DNA of 64,000 nucleotides, from NCBI GenBank assembly GCA_031002005.1, contig JARYHS010008074.1, positions 264,989,930 through 265,053,929 of the forward strand, in the 5' to 3' direction. The number at the start of each line of letters is the position of its first letter. Positions within the stretch are counted from its first letter, which is position 1. Origin of the DNA: Vandiemenella viatica. Taxonomy: Eukaryota; Arthropoda; Insecta; Orthoptera; Morabidae. The position numbers were made by a program, and so were the translations under genes. The notes beneath the pieces were generated by a model. The model made no database searches. It saw only the letters and a list, made by a program, of their open reading frames with translations, and was not told the origin of the DNA. Below, piece after piece: positions 1 to 10,750 of this stretch.

Positions 1-419
1 TTATTGGAAGAAAACTTAACAAGGAGTGTATTTGGTTTCCTCACTTTCTCATTTTTCTGTTTGTAAGCTGGGGAGATAATGGAAAAGCTAACGGCAAAAA
101 TGACAAAAATGATAGTCAACTATAAAGCTACTCAGCTGCCATCTATGATTCAGACCTTCAGAATAAAACAAGGTACTGTCGTAGAATGTTAATGTGTTTC
201 CACTGCGATCAGTACGTGCATTTTCAATGGTCAACTAAGTATGTGCTGGAGCTTGGAGTCATTTGTAATATACTGTTTTACAGGAGTAAATACTAGAGTG
301 ATGAACAGGGTCTTTACGATCGAAGAGCACGAGCACGAGAAGTGTGCACATGAAGAAATAATGCCTCATACCTCTTATTCTAGAGAATCGCGTATTGATC
401 ATGTTATGGTGGGAACTGA
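1..419. other. unannotated sequence before scaffold gap
   Basis: AT-rich sequence in which I recognise no gene or repeat. The only long open frames here run into the run of N and are artefacts of it. Confidence 0.6.
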
Positions 420-1419
420 NNNNNNNNNNNNNNNNNNNNNNNNNNNNNNNNNNNNNNNNNNNNNNNNNNNNNNNNNNNNNNNNNNNNNNNNNNNNNNNNN
501 NNNNNNNNNNNNNNNNNNNNNNNNNNNNNNNNNNNNNNNNNNNNNNNNNNNNNNNNNNNNNNNNNNNNNNNNNNNNNNNNNNNNNNNNNNNNNNNNNNNN
601 NNNNNNNNNNNNNNNNNNNNNNNNNNNNNNNNNNNNNNNNNNNNNNNNNNNNNNNNNNNNNNNNNNNNNNNNNNNNNNNNNNNNNNNNNNNNNNNNNNNN
701 NNNNNNNNNNNNNNNNNNNNNNNNNNNNNNNNNNNNNNNNNNNNNNNNNNNNNNNNNNNNNNNNNNNNNNNNNNNNNNNNNNNNNNNNNNNNNNNNNNNN
801 NNNNNNNNNNNNNNNNNNNNNNNNNNNNNNNNNNNNNNNNNNNNNNNNNNNNNNNNNNNNNNNNNNNNNNNNNNNNNNNNNNNNNNNNNNNNNNNNNNNN
901 NNNNNNNNNNNNNNNNNNNNNNNNNNNNNNNNNNNNNNNNNNNNNNNNNNNNNNNNNNNNNNNNNNNNNNNNNNNNNNNNNNNNNNNNNNNNNNNNNNNN
1001 NNNNNNNNNNNNNNNNNNNNNNNNNNNNNNNNNNNNNNNNNNNNNNNNNNNNNNNNNNNNNNNNNNNNNNNNNNNNNNNNNNNNNNNNNNNNNNNNNNNN
1101 NNNNNNNNNNNNNNNNNNNNNNNNNNNNNNNNNNNNNNNNNNNNNNNNNNNNNNNNNNNNNNNNNNNNNNNNNNNNNNNNNNNNNNNNNNNNNNNNNNNN
1201 NNNNNNNNNNNNNNNNNNNNNNNNNNNNNNNNNNNNNNNNNNNNNNNNNNNNNNNNNNNNNNNNNNNNNNNNNNNNNNNNNNNNNNNNNNNNNNNNNNNN
1301 NNNNNNNNNNNNNNNNNNNNNNNNNNNNNNNNNNNNNNNNNNNNNNNNNNNNNNNNNNNNNNNNNNNNNNNNNNNNNNNNNNNNNNNNNNNNNNNNNNNN
1401 NNNNNNNNNNNNNNNNNNN
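420..1419. other. assembly gap (1000 N)
   Basis: Exactly 1000 consecutive N. A round number suggests a nominal scaffold gap of unknown true length, so distances across it should not be trusted. Confidence 0.99.
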
Positions 1420-2300
1420 GTTTATGTAGTAACGTGCATGTAACTGAAACAATTATTTCTGAGTGGCAACATTATGGCAAGTTGTGAATCGCTTGAAATG
1501 CAACCTGACAGCTGATATGATGCTTTGTTATAGGCCTAAGAGACGATGCCTGCAGCTTTATAATCTACGCGGTGTAGCATTAGGATATGAAACATTTTTA
1601 ATTTAAGTTTCTTTCAATATAGCCGTATTTTCTATGTAATTATTTCAGTCGCATGTAAGTACCTGGTAAAACAACAGCCTGGACCAGATGACAATTGACT
1701 CGTTTCGTTTAGCATCAGGCATAACGGGTTTAGTTTTAATATTTACGCGGTGTAGAATAGAATTATAGGATGCCTAGTTATATTTGAAATAAAAATTCGT
1801 TACCAATAATCACAGCATCTCAATTTTTTATGATTTATTTATTTTTTGCTGTTTGGATATTGGTTTTTATTTTATGTTGATACACCATCAATTATTCCTG
1901 CTTTAAAATAGAAATTTACGTGAATTGGAGTTAATCTTGGTTTCAAATCGTCGTATCATTATTGTCATTATTTCAGTCAGATATAATTAATTCAAAAATG
2001 TCAAAATGGATCACGGTACAGTATATGTACTAATGTGCATGTAACTCAAGCAATTATTTCTGAGTGGCAAAATTATCGCAAGTTGTAATCGATTGAAATG
2101 CAACCTGGACAGTGATGACAGCTGATATACTTTGTTATAGGCCAAAGGGACGATGCTTTTAGCTTTATAATTTACGCGGTGTAGCATTAGGATATGAAAA
2201 TTTTTTTATTTGAGTTTCTTTCAATATATCCGTATTTTCTATGTAATTATTTGAGTCGCATGTACCTGAATTTTCGGATACCTAGTTATATTTGCACGTT
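1420..2300. repeat. ~600-bp direct duplication (degenerate)
   Basis: The stretch 1431-1668 recurs at about 2033-2268 with an offset near 601 bases and roughly 85-90% identity by eye. Shared landmarks are the phrase ACAATTATTTCTGAGTGGCA/CAATTATTTCTGAGTGGCAA, the motif TTACGCGGTGTAGCATTAGG, and CCGTATTTTCTATGTAATT. A third partial copy of the TTTACGCGGTGTAG block and of the TAGTTATATTTG block lies at 1740-1792. No open reading frame spans it. It may be a duplicated non-coding repeat or an old tandem element cut by the adjacent gap. Confidence 0.75.
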
Positions 2301-2985
2301 ATAGCCACGAGACATATTAATCGAATAAAGTACTTCCAAATATGTGCAATTCCGCACAAGTCATTATGAAAGAAGTATGTTTTATTACTTACTGATATTT
2401 ATAATAGCTGTTTTTCAGACATCGCTCTTCGAGAAAAAACTGAATTTCGTATTAAGTATTGGCTTATTGTGGCTGTATTGTACAGCGTTCACGTAGCAAT
2501 TTTGTTCCAGAGACAAACTGTATAACAGTCTACCAGAGACAATACATGTCTTCAATATTAGTAATATAACTTTTTCGTAATTCAACAGACCTGTTACGAT
2601 TCAAGTAAATGCTGATTATACTTGATTCACGTATTCTTTTTATTTTGAAGTATTGCGGTCCAGAAAAATGAATCGCAGAAGTAAAAAAAGAAAAAAAGGG
2701 AAATCCTAAATTTTGTCAGGTCTCTTTATGAAAGGAGTGACCGTCTGAATGTGTATAATTATCTGTGGTCTACAGTTTCACATTTCTGAAGTTTTTTACT
2801 GACTTGCTTCTTCCCATGGTACATATTAGTCGTTAGCTACTTCTGCAGATGTTGATCAGCAACATTAGCTTTAAAAATTTGGAAACACCATGCAAACTGA
2901 TGCGGTAGTTTTTGCGTTATTAGAGATCAAGCCTCACTACAAACGCAGCTTGCTTACAGATTTATAATAGTATAGATGAAACATA
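2301..2985. other. unannotated AT-rich sequence
   Basis: No recognisable gene. The hAT relic that starts near 2989 may extend into this stretch, but no conserved hAT motif is readable here. Confidence 0.5.
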
Positions 2986-2988
2986 CCT

Positions 2989-3360
2989 TTGATATTACTA
3001 TTAACCCGCAAACTGCAAGTTCGATCGGAAAGCGAAGATGAGCTGATGACACACGTGAAAAACTCACTGTACGAGTCTTTGAACATCAAATTTTCTTTTG
3101 TAAAAATACAGCCTTCATTGATCGCTAAGACAATACTGGACCAAAGAATTAAATCGAAATATCTCAGTTTCAATTAAGAGGATGTTGCAGCGACAGAAAT
3201 AATATCTTTTTTGGTGGAGTACTGTCCGGTGGCGGAGAAAATGTTCTCTCAGTTTCTACAGAACTGATCTTGCCACCCTCCAACATACAGCAAGAAAAGG
3301 AGTGTCGCTTGGATACACACTATAATACTACAAATCAGATGGAGGCAACTGGATCTGAAG

Positions 3361-3395
<35 letters not shown>

Positions 3396-3590
3396 TTTTG
3401 AAAGAAAGATTTCAGTCTGATCTGTTAATGCCGACATGTATTTTTATTTGAAGAGCAGTCAATATCCTATCCTGAGAAATGTGGTCGTAAGGTATCTTTC
3501 TGCTCCGCCTACCAGTGTTCCAAGCGAGCAACTGTTTAGTGCCGCTGAACAAATATACGTATATCGTCGTAGTTATCAGGTTAGTATATT
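2989..3590 (+). pseudogene. hAT-family transposase relic (C-terminal half)
   Basis: Two open pieces match the end of hAT transposases. Residues from 2989 to 3174 contain a run resembling the central hAT motif 'iAt.LDPRyK' (here SLIAKTILDQRIKSKYLSF), preceded by an amphipathic KNSLYESL segment. The second piece, 3436-3580, reads YPILRNVVVRYLSAPPTSVP followed by SEQLFSAA, which is the hallmark of the hAT C-terminal dimerisation domain (tSapsER.FSaag). Stop codons, a frameshift and a 31-base A tract at 3363-3393 separate the pieces, so the gene is dead. ZBED-like or Buster-like hAT relatives are the likely parent; I cannot choose between them. I see no terminal inverted repeats. Confidence 0.75.
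3363..3393. repeat. A(31) homopolymer
   Basis: Thirty-one consecutive A residues lie inside the hAT relic. The tract may be a microsatellite expansion or a sequencing artefact. Confidence 0.95.
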
Positions 3591-3659
3591 AGTAATTCCG
3601 TGTGGTTGTAGTGACCTGGTGAAAGTGTTTCTTTTGGTTGCGCATTCGCCTCTGTCGTA

Positions 3660-3878
3660 GCTGCCTTAAGATAATCCAGTAATCCTACAGGGGAAAGGTG
3701 ATCTATGGTTTAACGTGGAATCCGAACCACTGAAGCGCCCTGGCGTACTCACATTACACAACAAGCTGTGACAGATGTGAAAGGGCCTATAAAATTCTCC
3801 GCCAAGACAGGGATTCGAACCGGTACCTTTCAATCTCCAGTCAGACGCCTTAACCGCAGAGCCACCAGACCAATCCAT
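3660..3878 (-). mobile_element. tRNA-derived SINE, family B
   Basis: Read on the minus strand, the head (3878 downward) carries an A-box-like TGGCTCTGCGGTTAAGGCG and a B box GGTTCGAATCC, spaced as in a tRNA gene. The unit does not fold into an intact tRNA and is followed by a non-tRNA body toward 3660. The body differs from the common SINE family A of this window. I see no clean target-site duplication. Boundaries are approximate. Confidence 0.65.
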
Positions 3879-4110
3879 CTGCTTGGTGAAAATGTATAAA
3901 AACTGCTTTTCTTACCTTACAATATCAGACTTTTTAGTGGCGAATACTAAAATTAATTAGTAAAATAATAATAATATTTCGTTTTTTTTCTTTTGATTTT
4001 ATAACTGTATTTTTAATTAAGTACTTACTGTCAAAGAAATTAATTATTTTAATCTTGGTTGAGACTGATAATAGGAAATTTTCTTTCTTTTTTTGGTACT
4101 GATAATTAGG

Positions 4111-4187
4111 TAATCACCAAGTGCTACATAAAAAATCTTAATAAATGGAATATTTATTGATATCTTGTAGCGTACACTTGGTGATTA
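4111..4187. repeat. 77-bp hairpin-forming inverted repeat
   Basis: TAATCACCAAGTG at 4111-4123 is perfectly complementary to CACTTGGTGATTA at 4175-4187. CTACA and TGTAG just inside can extend the stem after a small bulge. The loop is about 50 bases and AT-rich. Possible relic of a small foldback element. Confidence 0.7.
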
Positions 4188-4488
4188 ATTTTATAAAGTT
4201 TAAAGTAATAAATTAATCATAAAAATATTGTGAACACAATTATAATACTCAATTTATAGTAAGTCTGTACTTTATATCAATGTGTTGATTTTAAGCAAAG
4301 TTTAATTACAAGAGTAAGTCTTTAACATGTTTATTATTTATATTCGTCTTAAGTTGTTAATTATTAATAAAATATAAATAAATAATTATTTTTGTTACAT
4401 AGTTCATTTATCATTTTAATTTAATTTAACACGAGTTAACTGTGTAAAAATGCAATTAATTTCAGTATACAATAAAAATTTTAATATG

Positions 4489-4581
4489 GCTGAAAAAATT
4501 TCGGTTTCGGCTGAAACTGAGACCGAGGCCGAAGATTCGGTTTCAGTTTCGGCTGAAAATCCTGTTTCGGTCGTACACTAG
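4489..4581. repeat. TTTCGGCTGAAA-type short palindromic repeat
   Basis: Repeated TTTCGGCTGAAA and CCGAGGCCGAAG blocks make this stretch internally palindromic and unlike its AT-rich surroundings. One frame reads as an alternating Ser-Val / Glu-Thr string, but it is short and I do not consider it coding. Confidence 0.6.
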
Positions 4582-4865
4582 ATTTCTTATCAAAAAGAAA
4601 CAATCGTCAATTATTGGAAAGTAGCTCCTCAAACAATTATTAGAAAACGAATAGAACACATTTAACTTTTTAACACATAGCAAAATTTAAAATCCTTACG
4701 GGTACTTGAAGTGAAAAAATACTATTTGAAAATAAATGAGGCCTACAACTTACTTATAATTTACTGAAAACAATTTAAAAGTTACCTGAGGGCAGACGCC
4801 AAGGCTTCAATATGATCTTTGATGACATTTGCAGTTTCCTGGATGACTTTTATTTCATTCGATTT

Positions 4866-6949
4866 AAGAAAAGCCAAGAAACAGGTATATATCAGAGAAA
4901 ATAGAGAATTCAGGCAATAAGATGAAAACTATATGGAATATAGTAAAAACTGAAACAGGAAAATCTGTAAATCACTCTAAAGACATAAAAATAGAACAAA
5001 ATGGATCTGTTCAAAGTGAAGTAGTGGAAGTTTGTGAAATATTTAACAAACATTTTACTTCAGTTGTAGAGAAATTAAGCATAGAAAAGCAATCCCCACA
5101 TAGTGGCCTAAGGCTTCTTCAGACTGCTTTCCCAAATAAATTTGTAGAAATGCAATTGCCACCAGTAACAGTCTCAGAAATAAAAAACTCATGAAACAAT
5201 TAAAACCTAAAAATTCTCCCAGCTATGACAATATTTAAAGCAAATTACTGAAAAGATGTTCGGTTTGTATCAGTCGTGTACTTGGCCACATTTGTAATGA
5301 ATCCTTAATGCAATGTGTAAAACCGTTGTTTAAAAAAGGAGAAGCAACATGTGTAGATAACCATCGTCCCATTTCATGACTTTCAGGATTCTCAAAGATT
5401 TTTGAAAAAGTCATATACTGTAGAGTAATAAAACATGTTAAACAAAATAATATCCTCACTAAATCACAATTTGGGTTCCAAAAAAGATCATCTATAGAAA
5501 TGGCTAAATATTCATTTTTAAATAACACATTTGAGGAACTGAATAATAAAATGAACCCTGTAGGAATATTTTGTGATCTTGCAAAAGCATTTGACTGTGT
5601 AAATCATGAATTACTTTTGAAGAAAATGGAATACTATGGTATTTGTCGAACCGCAGGTAAATGGTTTAAATCATACATGGAAAGTCGAATGCAAAAAGTT
5701 TCCATTTTTGATTCTAAAATAAGTAAAGATGCTTCATCAGACTGGGAGAAAATAAAACATGGAATTCCACAAGGTTCTGTCCTAGGACCCCTCCTCTTCT
5801 TGTTGTACATCAATGACCTCCCAGGAAACTTATCTGACAAAGTTAAGAGTGTTTTATTTTCAGATGCCACTAACATGACTGTGATAAAAACACCAAACAG
5901 CAATCTAGAATTTAATGTAAGCATGGGCGCCGGGAGGGGGGTGCAAGGGGGTGCACTTGCACCCCCCTGCTATGAAAGAAAAAACAAAAAAAGAAGAAAC
6001 AAAAATTTTATATTGAATTCACTGTTTGAATAATAACTTAAGGTGCCTAGTTTGTTGTGCAAATTTGTTTAACACCTTGTCAATAAATTCACTATCCTTA
6101 GTTAATAAGTAACAAGTGTTATATATAATGTATAAAAAAGACACAGATGCACCTCCCTTAAAGCAATCATGCCGGCGCCCATGAATGTAAGTGAGGTACT
6201 TAGTTAAGTAGCAAATCAGTTTAAGGCATATTCATTAAAAATAAATTTTGAAAAAAAAAACACATTATATTAGGTTTAAAACAAAAAATTATGCACAGCC
6301 AGATTTACAAGTAAGCTTTAAAAATAACACAATATTAGAAACAAAGAGTATAAATTCCTTGGTATTAAAATAGATGAGAAACTCTGTTGGCATGAACATA
6401 TCACTTCATTACTGAAGAAGTAAAGTAGTGCTACCTTTGCAATATGAACACTTTCTCTAACAGCAGATCTAGAATTAATGAAACAGGTGTACTACTCATA
6501 TTTTCATTCAGTGATGTCATATGGCACGATTTTTTGGGGAAACTCTTCACAAAGTAAAAAAGTTTTCATAGCACAGAAAAGAGCTATTAGGATGTTGTGT
6601 AGGGTAAAACCAAGAACTTCTTGCAGACAACTTTTTAAAAAAACTCAATATTCTTACAATGACTTCTCAGTATAAATATTATCTGATGTGCTTTGTCATA
6701 GAGCATTTTAACCTGTTTACTTCTAATTCACAGGTACACAATTTCAATACAAGAAACAGAAATAACTTGCACAAAACACAAAAATCTCTGTACAAAGAGG
6801 TGTTTATTATTCTGGCAGACATCTGTTTAATAAACTTCCCAAGAGTATTCAAGTCTGCAGATAATAAAGATATATTTAAAGAAAAACTTAGAGATTATCT
6901 TATTGGCTACTCCTCCTACTCCATTCAAGAATTTGAACAGATTGATTAA
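4866..6949 (+). pseudogene. broken LINE ORF2 (reverse transcriptase)
   Basis: The linker (KMKTIWNIV...) reads from before 4922 to 5194, then shifts frame. The RT core is open from 5500. Motif A is FCDLAKAFDCVNHELL with its catalytic Asp, and motif B is GIPQGSVLGPLLFLLYINDL. Motif C reads LFSDATN, so the second Asp of the usual [YF].DD pair is Ala, which alone would abolish polymerisation. After the MITE the frame resumes with the thumb motif KFLGIKIDEKLCW near 6352 and the C-terminal tail at 6478-6949 (FNTRNRNNL, FKEKLRDYL, YSIQEFEQ). Several stops and frameshifts confirm decay. Confidence 0.85.
5914..6191. mobile_element. 262-bp hAT-type MITE with 8-bp TSD, nested in LINE
   Basis: The insert occupies 5922-6183. 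It begins CATGGGCGCCGG and ends CCGGCGCCCATG, a perfect 12-bp terminal inverted repeat. It is flanked on both sides by AATGTAAG (5914-5921 and 6184-6191). An 8-bp target duplication and a 5' CA end fit the hAT superfamily. Removing the insert and one duplication restores continuity of the LINE reading frame, which supports the boundaries. It has no coding capacity. The interior carries a short C-rich palindrome GGGGGTGCA...TGCACCCCCC. Confidence 0.92.
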
Positions 6950-7169
6950 TTGTATTCAATATAACTTTTGCAAAATTCGGTTGTAAAAATGAAAGTTTAT
7001 TGTTATTCTCTTTATTTGTCTTTGGAACATATACTTGTTTTTACTATGATTATGACTCATATTGTATGTATGTGTATTAACCATGACATGTTTCACATCC
7101 CAGAGGGCCTTCCTCAGCAGGGATCCACGAAACAAGATTGATAAATTAAAAAAATTAAAAAATCCCTGT

Positions 7170-7915
7170 GACCTTTAATCTAATGAAGAGTTTGATATTT
7201 TGCTATAAGATTATCTAATAAAATAATAATAACCAAGACCAAAAATATGTTTCATATTGAAAGAACTAAGATTCTTGTAAAGAAAACTAACAGTAAATAA
7301 AATTAATGAACTCTAATCGCGTTCACGTTTCTTGTTGTTTAATAACATCTCTTTCTAACTGTTTGCTGTTACGATATCTCGAGCAAGAATGTCAGATTCT
7401 ACTGAAATTTATTACTAAGCAATTGAATTTTTAATTGGGACTTGAGTAACTTTGAGCTAATTAATAGTATTCAGTCTTCTTTCTAAATTAAAAACGTTTT
7501 TGACAATAGATTTTCAACTAATATATCTCTTTCTGGCTGGTGGCTGAACCGCAAAATAATTTGAAATTTTTTATGGACCTCGTTTTCGGCCGTGAGTTGG
7601 GTGGAAAAACGCAAAGCGTTTCTCATCAAATGTCTAAGGATCAGGTGCAACTACCGCAAGATCTTCGAAACTAAAGAATGTTATTAATGATGCCATCAAT
7701 GCTGACAGGAAGATAATAATAATCGAAAAATTTCAAAGAAACTACTCGTATGTTCTAATCGCTCTGGATCTGATGTTCTAGACTCGTTTGAAGAAGCAGA
7801 ATACATTATTTTTCTTTTGTTTTTTTAAGTTCCATAGATGCTACGTTGGAGGTAAATGGTCTTACATGATTAGAATGCTGCTGGATCTTCTGCAGACTAC
7901 CGTACTTAATCTTTG
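7170..7915. other. unannotated sequence
   Basis: AT-rich sequence with no gene, splice-bounded exon or repeat that I recognise. Confidence 0.5.
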
Positions 7916-8202
7916 AAATGATTGTGTGTGTGTGTATTTTTTTTTATTTTTTTTTTTATTATCTGCTTAACGTTTCTCTAACAGCGAGGTCTTTAGAGAC
8001 GGGAAAGGATGGGGGGGCAAGGAATGGGAAGGAAATCGGCCATGGCCTTTTGAAGGAAGCATCCCGGCATTTGCCTGGAGTGATTTGGGAAACCATGGAA
8101 AACCCAAATCTGGATGCCCGGACGGGATTCGAACCGCCATCCTCCCGAATGCGAGGCCAGAATGCTAGCCGTTACACCACAACGCTCGGTAAATGATTGT
8201 GT
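7916..8202 (-). mobile_element. tRNA-derived SINE, family A, full length with 12-bp TSD
   Basis: On the minus strand the element starts near 8190 with a tRNA-like head: A box region GTGGTGTAACGGCTAGCATT, then B box GGTTCGAATCCCGTCCGG. The body is shared by all family A copies (CATCCAGATTTGGGTTTTCC, CCAAATCACTCCAGGC, GGGATGCTTCCTTC) and ends in a T/A-rich tail at 7928-7960. It is flanked by perfect 12-bp repeats AAATGATTGTGT at 7916-7927 and 8191-8202, so the insertion is fairly recent. It has no coding capacity. It depends on a LINE for mobilisation; which LINE is unknown. Confidence 0.92.
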
Positions 8203-8800
8203 TGTTTACCTTTAATTCCATTAACACCGTATAGGTAGATATGTGTATGTGGCAGGATACACGCATTTGTTTGTTTTGTAAACAAAATTCAATAAAAATA
8301 ATCATACCAATTACGAAAATAAATCCAGAAAATTGTAACTGAATTTTACGTTTGTCCTTTTGAATTATGCTTCCCTATTGTAAAAATTTAAACATTTTGC
8401 GAAACTTATAGTTCATATTTCACTGAGTTATTCACGTTTGTTCATGTAAAAAATTAATTTAATTACAGTTTACTGTGTCAGACATATCTATCCATATGTT
8501 GAATTGCTTTGATTCTGTAATTTTTGTTTTAAACATTTAATTTTGACAATTATAAATTATTTTTAGCGACTAATTACGATTGTGACTTAATTTTGGTAAA
8601 GTTAATATAAATTTAAGTGGTTAACTTTTATTATTAAACAATTTGATGTCTAAGTGTTCATGAGTTACATCTTTTACTTTCTAAATCCTTTTGAACTCAA
8701 CTTGAAATCTCTCCTTGATTCGAAGCTTTGCTATGGTCTTATTAATAAGTGTATGTTCTGTTCCACATCCCCGAGATTATTCTCACACGGGATCAAAGTG
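8203..8800. other. unannotated AT-rich sequence
   Basis: No gene or repeat recognised. Confidence 0.5.
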
Positions 8801-8804
8801 AACA

Positions 8805-9666
8805 TATACAGGGCGTTCGCCGGGAAACGCAACCCACTGTTAGCGCTACAAGGAAGAAACTGCTCCCGGCGAGCGAGCGCTCAGTTTCCGGCATTGTTCG
8901 ACCGTCGGCCGCGGACTATTTCATAATAATTACGCTTCATAAACTTCATAAACTTGTGTGCTAAGCATTTAAATGTGACGTAATTCATTAGCTTACCTTA
9001 TAAAAGATGCTGGAAGTGTTGACCCTCTTGTGTAATGCACATTTCACATCTTCTGAACATATTTCGAGACACATGCTGCCGTAACTGACTTAATGATTTT
9101 TTGGGTGACTGTTCTAGTCGAAAAGCGATATCGTCAATTTTCTCCTCTGTGAGAATACGGTTGACCGACAGTCTCTTTTTATTAAAAAATGAACCCGTTT
9201 CTCTTACTTTTTTAACCAGACGCAGAATTGTTGATTTAGCTGGCAGTAAAGAGCCAGGAAATTCGCGACGAAATTTACTGTGACACTTTTTAAACGACTT
9301 CTTCTTCACATATGTATCGTAGAGAAATATTCTTTGTTGCAAACTGTAACGTACCATAATTTTACTCACACTCAAACACGGTACAGATTAATAAGAGTAT
9401 GAAGCCCCAAACCAGCCAAACCGCAAAGAAACGTTTATTCACAACACTGATTAATAAGAGACTGAAGTCACGAACTATCTACAATGCAAAGAAACCGTTC
9501 TTAACAATGTAAGGGTCACTGCACTGTACTTTTCGCGCAGCGGAGGTGTTAAACAGTGCGGTGATTCACGGTGCCGGTTGGCGGAAACTGCTGGCGGCAC
9601 TGACCGAGCAAGTTGCCGACGGCAACAGACTGGGAGGGTAGCGTTTTCCGGCGAACGCCCTGTATA
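8805..9666. mobile_element. 858-bp Tc1/mariner-superfamily element, internally deleted
   Basis: The element 8807-9664 is flanked by TA (8805-8806, 9665-9666). It has terminal inverted repeats of about 30 bp: TACAGGGCGTTCGCCGGGAA on the left and the complement of a near-identical sequence on the right. The ends are GC-rich with CpG-dense subterminal regions (8830-8930 and 9560-9650). The interior encodes one small minus-strand protein (8998-9375). A full-length relative would be longer by the missing catalytic domain. Confidence 0.9.
8998..9375 (-). CDS. DNA-binding-domain protein from in-frame deleted mariner-like transposase (125 aa)
   Basis: An uninterrupted 125-residue frame starts ATG at 9375. 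Residues about 6-100 resemble the N-terminal helix-turn-helix region found in one group of insect Tc1/mariner-type transposases (YSLQQRIFLYDTYVKKKSFK, then KFRREFPGSLLPAKSTILRL, RETGSFFNKKR, and LTEEKIDDIAFRLE). The last ~20 residues, ending CITQEGQHFQHLL, resemble the extreme C-terminus of the same transposases. The DDE/D catalytic core between them is absent, yet the frame is open through the junction. The protein could bind the element's ends without cutting. Expression is unknown; it may simply be a young deletion derivative. Confidence 0.75.
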   Translation of the reverse strand: MSVSKIMVRYSLQQRIFLYDTYVKKKSFKKCHSKFRREFPGSLLPAKSTILRLVKKVRETGSFFNKKRLSVNRILTEEKIDDIAFRLEQSPKKSLSQLRQHVSRNMFRRCEMCITQEGQHFQHLL

Positions 9667-10320
9667 TCTATCTATCTACCTAAACGAAAATAAAGTTATC
9701 TACAAGAAGAATCTTCAGATACGTTTATCAGCTGTACCTACAGGGCAGTTTTCATCAGTTTGCCAGACCAATCATCAACGTAAGTTTCAAAATTTCATGA
9801 AACGTTGATAAGTTATTCATGAAGAAATGAATAAGTAATTATAAGCATGGGCGCTGTGACTTCGTCTAACAATTTTATTCATCCACTGGTCATGTTGATT
9901 TAAAATATGTAGAAGAGTGAAGAACACACACATTAAAGAAAGTTCTGGCATAGTAACGATTTTTTTTAAAATTTATATTTTTTAATTTTTTTTTTTTAAG
10001 AAAGATTTTAAGTCTTTACGGCTTGTCGACTGCTTGGTAATTAAAACTGGGAGAGGTTAAGAAGGAAACATTGCAGGTCTCATTTGTCATGATTCATGGG
10101 AATCATGGCAAATAGAAATCTGGATTTTCAGTCCCGAACTTTAGTGCCCACCCACCGGGTAATTTTTTCTTAATCCGTACAGAAGGCTAGCAGGATTGCC
10201 AAATGCGAAACTCCTGCCGAAATGTTTAGAAGTGTATATGTCAGTGGAACCGGAGAAGAATTTGATATTATGAGCTTGAGAGTAACAATTTGGCATGCAG
10301 GTAGTGTGAGGTGCAGACAG
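9667..10320. other. unannotated sequence
   Basis: AT-rich with a T/A tract around 9960-10000. No gene recognised. Confidence 0.5.
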
Positions 10321-10324
10321 TGGA

Positions 10325-10480
10325 GGCATCTGGCGGTCCGCGCCGGCTCAGCTGAGAGAGACGGCGAGGCGAGGCGAGGCGAGGCGAGCCAGTCGCTGTG
10401 TAGCGGCAGCGCGGACGGGTGCCGTGTCGGCTGGCTGCTCGCTGCCTCACGGTCGCGCTCCAAGACATGTCAAATATCAC
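10325..10480. other. GC-rich, CpG-dense stretch with (GGCGA)n
   Basis: Contrasts sharply with the AT-rich flanks. It contains about five tandem GGCGA/GAGGC pentamers near 10363-10388 and many CpG dinucleotides. Several overlapping open frames exist on both strands only because stop codons are rare in such composition. It could be a promoter or 5' exon of the candidate gene whose exon lies at 10751-10830, about 300 bases downstream. Confidence 0.35.
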
Positions 10481-10750
10481 TGCCCCGGGAGCGATTTCGT
10501 AATATCTTCTTGTGTTTATCTTTTAGTATCCCCGGTTACATGAACCAATAACTCGAATAAAATACTTGAGTTGAACAGACTCAGTTTCTCTTCGTCGAAT
10601 CACTTCTCTTGCGATAAATACATACACCTATCCTGTACTGTTTATAACATCTCATGCAAACTTATCGGTTGTGGTAATCGGAGTTGTTGTGTAGATCTCG
10701 GTGGTCGGCGGAACATCAGTGACAAAGATGCAACAGTCGTCTCGCACCCG

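Larger units (their letters stand above)
3880..4860. other. very AT-rich intergenic stretch
   Basis: AT-rich with no gene. It contains a perfect 13-bp inverted repeat and a short GAA/TTTCGG-rich block, listed separately. Confidence 0.6.
4866..7165 (+). mobile_element. non-LTR retrotransposon (LINE family 1), 5'-truncated, with nested MITE
   Basis: A single degenerate ORF2 runs from about 4866 to the stop after 6949. A 3' tail follows, ending in the A-rich sequence near 7140-7165 (AAATTAAAAAAATTAAAAAA). Order on the element: linker before RT, reverse transcriptase, thumb, C-terminal tail, 3' UTR. The endonuclease and ORF1 are missing, as expected from 5' truncation during target-primed reverse transcription. 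A 262-bp MITE at 5922-6183 interrupts it. The Jockey/CR1-type group is likely from the domain order and tail, but the clade needs a tree. Confidence 0.85.

Noticed and set aside
241..1452. Open frames of 344-400 codons across the N run
   Set aside because: They consist almost entirely of unknown residues created by the assembly gap; only a few real codons lie at each end.
3820..3880. Possible functional tRNA gene (minus strand)
   Set aside because: A and B boxes are present but acceptor and anticodon stems do not form, and a SINE body follows.
9840..9860. CATGGGCGCTG resembling the end of the 262-bp MITE
   Set aside because: Only about nine bases match and there is no partner end or duplication.
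10170..10551. Overlapping frames of 70-109 codons near the GC-rich block
   Set aside because: Arise from low stop-codon frequency in GC-rich repeats; no family similarity and frames on both strands conflict.
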